This document shows, piece after piece, positions 56,501-64,000 of a stretch of DNA of 64,000 bases (positions are counted from its first letter, which is position 1; the number at the start of each line of letters is the position of its first letter). This stretch comes from Typha latifolia (taxonomy: Eukaryota; Streptophyta; Magnoliopsida; Poales; Typhaceae): the NCBI GenBank assembly GCA_019914945.1, contig CM034100.1, positions 16,441,096 through 16,505,095 on the forward strand, written 5' to 3'. Both the position numbers and the translations under genes were made by a program. The notes under the pieces were generated by a model. It ran no database searches, was not told the DNA's origin, and was given only the letters and a program-made list of their open reading frames with translations.

Positions 56501-59500
56501 AACACTACTTTGGGGAGGCCAAATATCACCAAAATGCATTCCTTTTGGGGGAAAAACAAGTGACTATAAATCTTAATTTTGCTAGACAAAAGATAGCATA
56601 TAAGCTGCTTCTTGAGGCATAAATTTATCTTAGAGAATATCAGAATAACTGGTGGAATGGAGTGACATTTACTATTTTTCAGGTATGTAGAAATTGGAAA
56701 CAGCCTTTTTGCTGGACTATGCTTTCATACCATCGTAACTTGAAATATGTTTTATTTTAGCTTTTTTAGCCCGTGAGAGATATAAACGTGGAACAGGCAC
56801 TAACAACATGGTAATAATAGTGAGACATGAAGTGAAGCTGCTAGGCTAGTAACATTATATGTAGTTCTTGCTTCATGTATATGTACTAAGAAAGCAACCT
56901 GACATGCATTTAACATTTGGATATGATGATACCTTATCCTTAGCATTATCTTTTTTTGCTTATAATTTTGATTTCTCTCATGTCACTCATGTCAAATTGC
57001 CTTCTAAACATGAATATTTGTTTTTTATGGTATATTGATCAAAGACAGATCAGGCAGCCTTTTGCTCTTTCTTTGTACTATTTATCATGTGTTGCCGCTG
57101 CCAAGCATACTGACTAGAAGAGGTTGGCACATGCTATAACAGTGTTATATTGACGCTAATACATATAGGTTCTATGGATGCAGTTGTCAGATCAGCCTCA
57201 TGCCAATCCATACAGCCTCTTGTTTAAATCACCATTTGGCATGAGGTTGTAACACTGTATGTCGGCCTGTGTTATCTTGTAGTACAATGCTCACGGTTTC
57301 TTGTACAGGGTCATGTCATGATTGACAAATCCTTCCTTTCAGTGCTGGGATATTCAATCCATTGTTTATTTATATATCACTACATGTCTTTGCATATGGC
57401 TGCATACTGTCATGCACTTATTCTAGTTCTTGTTGTTCACACTCCAGAGGAAGAAAAGCATCGTAAGATCTACTCACCTCAGCTTGTAGATGATATGATC
57501 ACCGACAGGGCTCACTCTGGTAAGAATCATGTCTCAGTATTTTACGCACTTCCATAATTTGGCGTTATTTTAAGGGTTGGTGACATGTCATATTTGCTTA
57601 TAAAGTAACCTGCTTATTATAAGACGTTGAGGAATCTGATGGCAAGATCGAAGCTGGGATAACTGCATCATTCCAAGAAGTGCATTTAAGAAAAGTTGCT
57701 GGCATGGCTAGTGGAGTTTCTGCAGATGACTTATTATGTTCCCTTTGCAAGGAATTGCTGTATCAACCTGCTGTTCTAAATTGTGGACACGGTGAATATT
57801 TGTTGTCGAGATTAGGAGTAAAAGTTTACTATAATTGCCTTCCTTCTAGAAACTTACAAAAAATGGCTGACAATTATTTCGTTTTTAATTGCCCAGTGTA
57901 TTGTGCATCTTGCCTATCAAGCTTTCCTGGTGAATCACTTAAATGTCAAGTTTGTCAAAGCCTACATCCTGGAAAATTTCCTAATGTTTGCTTGGATCTG
58001 GATCATTTCTTGGAAGAACGATTTCCAATAGAGTATGCATCAAGGAGAGAAAAAGTGCAACTTAAGAAGGCTCAGAATAATGGTGGAGGTTCATTAAGCT
58101 TTGTATGCTATATCTTCAAGTTATTTGTGTTGATTTATTGTGTGTTTAGACTTTATTATTGTAGCATGACCATGTCTGGAAATTGGTTGTTTCTGTTTAA
58201 ATTAGACATTCACGTCTGAAATCGTAAGGATAAACCATAATTTGATTGGGTTTTATGTCTCACATGCTTGTACTTATGTATATACTTCTTTGAAGTACCT
58301 TGGTGAAGTCCAATAGTTTTCTTGTGCATAACTTTGTAAGAATTTATTTTTAAATTGAATATAAGGAAGATGACTCCACTAAAGTTGAGTGCTCTATAGT
58401 AGGCCAGATTGAAGAGAGAATACTTGTATTCAAATGTTGGTTCCAGTTCAAGGTATTTCCTTTTGTGATGAAGGTTTACCTTCTAATACTTTGCTTAGAG
58501 ATGCTTAGATTTCTAATTTTTAACACAGATGTTATGTCCATTGGTGCTTGAAGGATGCAGTAAGTGGGAATTGATGTAATAGCAAAACACTTCCTAGTTC
58601 TTAATTTGTTTTTTTACATATTTTGACATCCCGTAAATGATACATAACTTCCATCTATAAGCATAAAACACAACTTTGATTTCTCCCAAAAGGAAATGAA
58701 ATAAATATCTATATATGCTATGTGCATAAATAAATGCGTGCAAATATGTGCACTTCCAAGATATGTCATCCATATCCTGGAGCTACAATGTTCTATTCTT
58801 GGTGTGCATCCGTTTTCGTGCTTTACAGTTATATATTCATCATCGCTAGAATTGTGCTTCTGGAAAACATTACTTCTATTTGATTGCAAAAAAGCTAATG
58901 TGCCATGTAGTCCGATCAGTTGAGGTTTCTTGCATTGAGTGGCAGTTTGCCACATCAACTTGGGTTCGATTGTTTGTTAGGGTTGATTCTCTTACTATGT
59001 GGGCAGATGGATGTTGATAACTAAGGTAGCTTTTATGCCACTTAGGTGCTTTGCCAACAGAGAATCAAGGGAACAAATTCTTTCATATCGAGGATGGCCA
59101 TCTATGTCTGAATGAAGACTTATCAGATGTTCACTTTGGTGTTGGCTGTGATTCATGCGGGGTATGTTTTTGGATTTCATATCCTTTCTTAATGTTGCAG
59201 AATTATTATATTTTTGCAAATTGACACTTGCCTTATATGTTTATTCTGGAAGACCACTTCCACTCGGTCTATCTAAACCATTTATTTTTCGGTATAGTTG
59301 CATAAAACCATACTGTAAGTTGACACTGGTTCATTGTCAGTTTATAGTTAAGAAGATCCTTTCCCTTCCTTACATATTTACATATGCTATTGACGAAGTT
59401 GGCTCTCTTTAAGGTTGTTTCTTTAGACTTTAGAAAATGCTTAATTGTTGTGGGAAGAGGATTTGAGAAAAGAATACCCTTTAAAGACAAGGGATATTGT

Positions 59501-60437
59501 ATGTAAATGTGGAAGGCAGGAATTATATTACTGATATCCTACTCAAAACAGGCGGTTTTTGTCTATACCTGATAAAGGAGTTGATCTGCAAATGAAGTCA
59601 TTTTCTGCGATAGAGTGATAAATAAGGTTACCATTTGCAAAAGACCTTTAACTATTTTAACCCTCAACCTGAATTATTCAAAGAAATTTCCTGACCACAT
59701 TACAGTACAAAGGAAAATAGCAAAGTCACAGGAAAAGAGAAGTGCTTGATTAAATCTCATTGTCATATGACTAGTACTCATTCAATCATAAAGATATTGT
59801 GAGCAGTTCTTTGTCACAAAAGTCAAAATGAACTGGATGAATCAGTTTTTGAAGCCACCTCTTCTCTTAACTCCTATCTAAAGCACAGGTATCTGTTTTT
59901 TCCCGTAATAAAGGAACTAAAGTGCAATTGTTTTACGATTATCATATGACTAGTACTCATTAAGTTATAAAGATATTGTTAGCAGTTCTTTGCCTCAAAA
60001 GTCAAAATGAACTGGATGAATCATTTTTTGAAGTTTCTCTTCTCCTTTACTCCTATCTAAAGCTATCAGTTTTTTTTCCCCTAATAAAGGAACTAAAGTG
60101 CAATTGTTTTACAATATTTTTTGTCCAGATGTATCCCATAATGGGGAAAAGGTATAGATGCAAGGATTGCAAAGAGAAAATTGGCTTTGACCTGTGCGAA
60201 GCATGCTACAGTAGTAGCTCGAAACTTCCTGGCAGATTCAATCAGCATCACACGCCTGATCACAAGTTTGAGCTTGATGATTCACAGTTGTTCCACAAAA
60301 TAATGATGCTCAGGGTGATGCCAGAAGAAGATCAACAACAAGATGAAGCATATCTTGCTCTTGATGATAATGTCGAAGACCATGTCAATCTAGAGATCAT
60401 ACCAGAGGACAATGGAGATGAAGATGAGGTGAGATAG
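53506..60437 (+). CDS. PRT1: PRT1-type E3 ubiquitin ligase (two RING fingers plus ZZ finger)
   Basis: Eight coding exons: 53506-53630, 54366-54394, 54468-54647, 57448-57519, 57624-57791, 57897-58088, 59046-59161, 60129-60437. They sum to 1191 nt, 396 aa. First RING (C38, C41, C53, H55, C58, C61, C74, C77) reads CCVCLDLLYKPIVLACGH and SCFWCVH..HCPTC. The second has LLCSLCKELLYQPAVLNCGH then VYCASC..CQVC. The ZZ finger has CDSCGMYPIMGKRYRCKDC and KIGFDLCEACY, followed by LPGRFNQHHTPDHKFEL. This order and the FWCVH and KLPGRFNQ words identify PRT1, the plant N-recognin that ubiquitinates proteins with bulky aromatic N-termini. The tail is acidic. Introns 3-6 are all phase 1. The exon 6 donor (G|GTTCAT) is chosen because it alone keeps frame; the last exon might be spliced further (GTGAGA just before the stop). 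Confidence 0.93.
55662..56175. mobile_element. Possible MITE in PRT1 intron 3
   Basis: Left end CTCTGTTCATTTGTGGAATAAG and right end (reverse complement) CTCTTTCACTACTGGAATAAGG form an imperfect inverted repeat around an AT-rich, non-coding interior with TATACTAGTATA palindromes. I found no convincing target duplication. Confidence 0.35.
59763..60118. repeat. Tandem duplication of about 179 bp in PRT1 intron 7
   Basis: Copies begin TCATATGACTAGTACTCATT at 59763 and 59942 and both run through AATAAAGGAACTAAAGTGCA to TTTTACRAT. The second copy ends about 10 bp before the exon 8 acceptor at 60128. Divergence is a few per cent with short indels. Confidence 0.9.
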
Positions 60438-62576
60438 AAGAGAATATTCTATATATAAACTTCAATTGACTGTGTATAATGTTCTACCATGAATTCACTT
60501 TGTGCGATATTTAAATTTCCTAAAATACGATGAGAACAAGTAACCATAATCCTATAACTTTGCAAGCCTGAAAGTTTAAAATTCCCATCTCTGGCCTTGT
60601 TAGTTGCTGTTTCGCTTTTTTCATTACAAGTTCCTTTCGGAAAATTTATGGAATTCTTCCTACCTGCCTGTTCAATGTTTTTGCAAATGGAAGATTGAAA
60701 TGTAGGAAAAATATGAAAACAGAAGTTATATCCTTGACCTTTTGTTTGCCATTGCTTGAGCATCATTGGCATTCCTCTAAGCTTCACCCCAGAGCTTAAG
60801 GATCCTATTTGATTCCTTTTACTTGCTACAACTATGAACTATGTGAACTTTATAAATACTCACAGCCTTTGGTGACTATGTGCTGCAATGGAATATTGTT
60901 TGGTTGGAATCCTTTTCATTCAAGTTAACCTGCAAACTATTTTTCAAAATAGTTAGACTTCCCAATATACTTTCTATAATAGGTGACTTTTGTACCACAT
61001 CAGCATTTACATTGGCAGTAAAGGCAAAATAAGCCCATCAATAGAATTTTTTTTTCTTTTTTTGTGAATAATAGTAAGAGTGTTTTTTTTAACTTACTAA
61101 ATAAATAATTCTAATTATTTAGAGGAATAGATAAAATTATTTTCGATGAAAGTGATTCGCTATCTGTTATCAAGTTTGAAAAGATTGGATATTTTTACAA
61201 TAAGTTTTAAGTTAAAAGATGACCCAATAGCTCACCAGAATTACAGTGCATCCTTTGCTGACAAAGCTTTGAGCTCATTCATGGCCACACTGGCCAGGAG
61301 GAAAGTGCTAAGACCTACAGTGGTAAAACACCCAAATCATGAATTTTTTAACCAAACTAGCCTTTATTTAGATTTTCTTTATCAAAATAGATCGCTCTAA
61401 ACTTAATACCTAAAAAAGAGTTTCTTCTTATACATAAACTGAATAAAATACTAAATTTATTATTATTTTAATCTAAAAGTAAAACATTAGTTTCACCAGT
61501 ATTTTATAGCAATAGTTTCCATGGAGAGAAAAATGAATATTCCCATGCTTCCCAAAGGACGAACACACACAGACGGAGTCCTTTTTGGTTGCATCCATGG
61601 ATTTCACTGTTGCTATCTCTGACACTTATCGGAGAAGAAAGGAGGCTTTGGAAGACTTCAAAGTCCACTGAGAGGTGGAGAGATGGAGCACCACCGCCGA
61701 GGAGTAGTTTCTCTTGAGTTCTGGGAGTCCACTCCACTTCCCATTGGGAAATGGGAAGTGCCTTCACTTTGTTGCTTGCTTCTCTCTTTTGAGTCCATCT
61801 TTTCCGAGTTATTATTATTATTTTAAGTCTTTCAAACTTTTATTTCATGCCGTTAATTCACCTACAAATTTAAGTATTAGTTACTTTTTAATTTGACAGA
61901 CTTACTTACGTAAAAAAACTAAATATTACAAACTGCTAAGTGTTTGAAGAGAGAGAGAGAGAGAGAGAGAATTTCTACTTAAATTGTTTACAAACTTTCA
62001 TATAAACTATTGAATTGAAAAAGAAAAAGAAAAACTTACACTTGAAAGTTATTGTCTGGATAATAATTTTACTGTAATGGTGAAACTTACCTAGTTTCAT
62101 ATTTAAATCTTTCCTTCCATAGTTTTGGAGCTTCAATTTGGAAAGTAGCTGGTTGGGAAGTATGTTCCCGTAACTAATGTGGCCTAACCACCACATTGTA
62201 TACCCTATTAAATAAAAGGGATAATTAACTATCGTAGTTTTCTACCTACAATTTCTAAAGATTATCTATATAAAATCTCTAAATTAAAAATATATATATT
62301 TATATAAACCCTTGGGTAAGAAAAGAAAGTAAACTAAGAATCTTTTTCTAAGGTGCAATGTGAAAATAGTAGTTTAGGGAGTTAAAGTGTGATTAACCCT
62401 AAATAGAATGGTTTTAACATAAAGTTTAGCCAATTTGGCAGCCAATCAATTGCTGCCGACTAACGTACTGTAGTAAGTTCCTGCTCCGGCCAGTGGAGCT
62501 GCCACCGCACGTACGGGGGAGAGGTGGGGTCGGGTGCGGAAATCGAGGAGATTGCGTCAAAATTCGCGCCGACATC

Positions 62577-62617
62577 ATAAAATAATAATAATAATAATAA
62601 GTTATTATTATTATTAT
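62577..62617. repeat. (AAT)n facing (TTA)n, perfect hairpin
   Basis: About eight AAT units are followed by a G and then TTA units, giving a self-complementary stem of at least 15 bp directly beside the GC-rich island. Confidence 0.9.
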
Positions 62618-62658
62618 CGGCTCGCGTATTTGACTGGGCTCCACCTTCTCGGTTCCCA

Positions 62659-62760
62659 TTTTGGCGGGAAAGGCGGAGGCCGGGGGGCACGTGCGGAGGA
62701 ACGCGCGGGAAATTTGGGACGCCGGTCGTTGTTTCGGCGGAGAATTTTTTGGCGGGAAAT
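62659..62760. promoter_or_regulatory. Cluster of E2F-type sites with a G-box
   Basis: TTTTGGCGGGAAA at 62659-62671 and TTTTTTGGCGGGAAAT at 62745-62760 both contain the exact E2F consensus TTGGCGGGAAA. GCGCGGGAAA at 62703-62712 is a weaker version. A CACGTG G-box lies at 62688-62693. Such clusters mark promoters of S-phase genes (replication factors, PCNA, ribonucleotide reductase) in plants. No such gene follows within the window on either strand, so the target is unknown. Confidence 0.6.
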
Positions 62761-64000
62761 CTTTGAACGGTGTCTGTGGGTGTTCTTCTTGATCCCATGT
62801 ATCATTCCCCAACCCCACCCAATGAATGCAAAACTATTCTCCTTCCTAATTCCAATCCAACTCCATTATGACGACATAGGAAACATTATCCAAAAATAAT
62901 TCTTTATGGTGTAATAAAAATTAGACAAAGAGAGTGACAATTTTCTCCAGGTCTACAAATTTATAATGTTTGGATGAAAAAAATTAGAATAAGAAGTGAG
63001 TTATTTACTTTCCTTATACCATCATTAATTTCTAATTTTTTTTTGACTAACTTTCTTTCCATACTTTTAATAAAATAAAATGATAAAATTTGAGTAATTT
63101 CATCTAAACACTTTGCTATAAAGTGGTGTATAGGCCCTCCAATTATCATTGCAGTGCAAGCTATTAAATTACTAAATAATAAGCTAGTTAATCAGAAAAT
63201 AATTTAAGGTTTTAGGTGTAAATATATTATTGGGAATTGCTTTAACTCCTCCTGATAAGTGTCCAAAGAGGTCCCATTTGTGTGTAAAGCTGAGAGACAA
63301 GCAGCATGGGTAATGCCAATAATGGGCAAGATCACCTGTACTTGGAGCCTCTCAGCACTCACTCAGCAGCAGGCAAGAAAACAAACAGTGAGGCCATAAA
63401 AACTTCCATGGATGGATCCAGTGCCACAACTGCCACTGCTTTGGTCCAACAAAGCTCATTATAAATTTTATTTCCATTCAATGAGGTTTATAGCACATCT
63501 CAGTACCAATGTTATAGAGTTTGATGACAAATTCAATAAAAGATTTCTCATCCCATTGAATGCCACTCTTTAAGACCAATTAATCAATTAATAAATGTGA
63601 GCAGTGGTAAAATCAAGGGATATAAAATAAATTAAGTTTTTTTTCTATTAAAAAAATAATATACTTTCTATTATTTATTTATTTTTCATATTATTAAATA
63701 TAAAATTAAAGAGGATTGAATAAATTTTCTAACGCATAAGAAATATTATTAATTAAATTTAAATAATATATATATATTATTTAATATATTATCAAATTTT
63801 AAGAGCTTTATTTGTGATAATAATGCACTAGTGGATGCCAGGATACCACACTCACCACCACTCATCTTTGGCAAGAGATATTTAAACTCTTGTTAGAGAG
63901 AGAGAGAGAGAGGTGGCAGAAGAGACCCAAGATATCTTTCCACTTGTCCATAATGGAAGAGTATCCAATGACTTGGAGGTCAAGTCACATCTCTCTTATG

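Larger units (their letters stand above)
60438..64000. other. Gene-poor right end with an E2F-site island
   Basis: No protein gene is recognised. Contents: PRT1 3' region; an unassigned open frame 61146-61400 with no family I know; GA microsatellites at 61953-61973 and 63893-63914; an (AAT)n/(TTA)n inverted repeat at 62577-62617; a GC-rich stretch 62620-62800; then AT-rich DNA to the edge. Confidence 0.5.

Overview
This is a 64 kb piece of a plant (angiosperm) nuclear chromosome. Evidence: genes with many short exons and GT..AG introns, AT-rich introns, intergenic (CT)n, (TA)n and (AAT)n microsatellites, an intron-containing tRNA-Met(CAT), and plant-specific families (LEUNIG_HOMOLOG, PRT1, plant NDR kinase, subtilase, GH1 beta-glucosidase, glycine-rich wall proteins). 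A monocot is my preferred reading because the beta-glucosidase resembles rice-type GH1 enzymes as I remember them. The species is not determinable here.

Layout. 1-503 (-): first two coding exons of a casein kinase 1-like gene that runs off the left edge. 2201-5714 (-): SF3B5, the smallest SF3b splicing subunit, with a 0.64 kb Mutator-like MITE in intron 1. 7149-22528 (-): a 13-exon NDR-type AGC kinase (546 aa); a young 4.1 kb Ty3/gypsy-type LTR element sits in its intron 7 in the opposite orientation. 24710-26977 (+): an intronless subtilase. 27582-30418 (+): an intact 12-exon GH1 beta-glucosidase, followed at 31644-34126 by an internally deleted paralogue (pseudogene). 34495-34581 (-): tRNA-Met(CAT) with intron. 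34686-35285 (-) and 40017-41231 (+): two divergent secreted glycine-rich proteins about 4.7 kb apart. 42501-51233 (-): LEUNIG_HOMOLOG co-repressor (17 coding exons, 790 aa). 53506-60437 (+): PRT1-type N-degron E3 ligase (8 coding exons, about 396 aa). 60438-64000: no recognisable gene, but a GC-rich island with two exact E2F-type sites, an E2F half-type site and a G-box.

For SF3B5, the NDR kinase, the beta-glucosidase, LUH and PRT1 I assembled exons by hand from splice signals and recalled family sequence. In each case the exon lengths sum to a multiple of three and match the expected protein size, which supports the models. The genes are ordinary single-copy housekeeping or signalling genes plus a small secreted or cell-wall group (subtilase, beta-glucosidases, two glycine-rich proteins). 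They form no operon-like unit. The less ordinary content is in the mobile DNA and repeats: an LTR element whose LTR ends carry iterated primer-binding-site copies, U3 minisatellites differing between its LTRs, tandem duplications inside LUH and PRT1 introns, a high-order repeat in a glycine-rich protein, and the E2F-site island without an assigned gene. I did not find a convincing, wholly new biological system.
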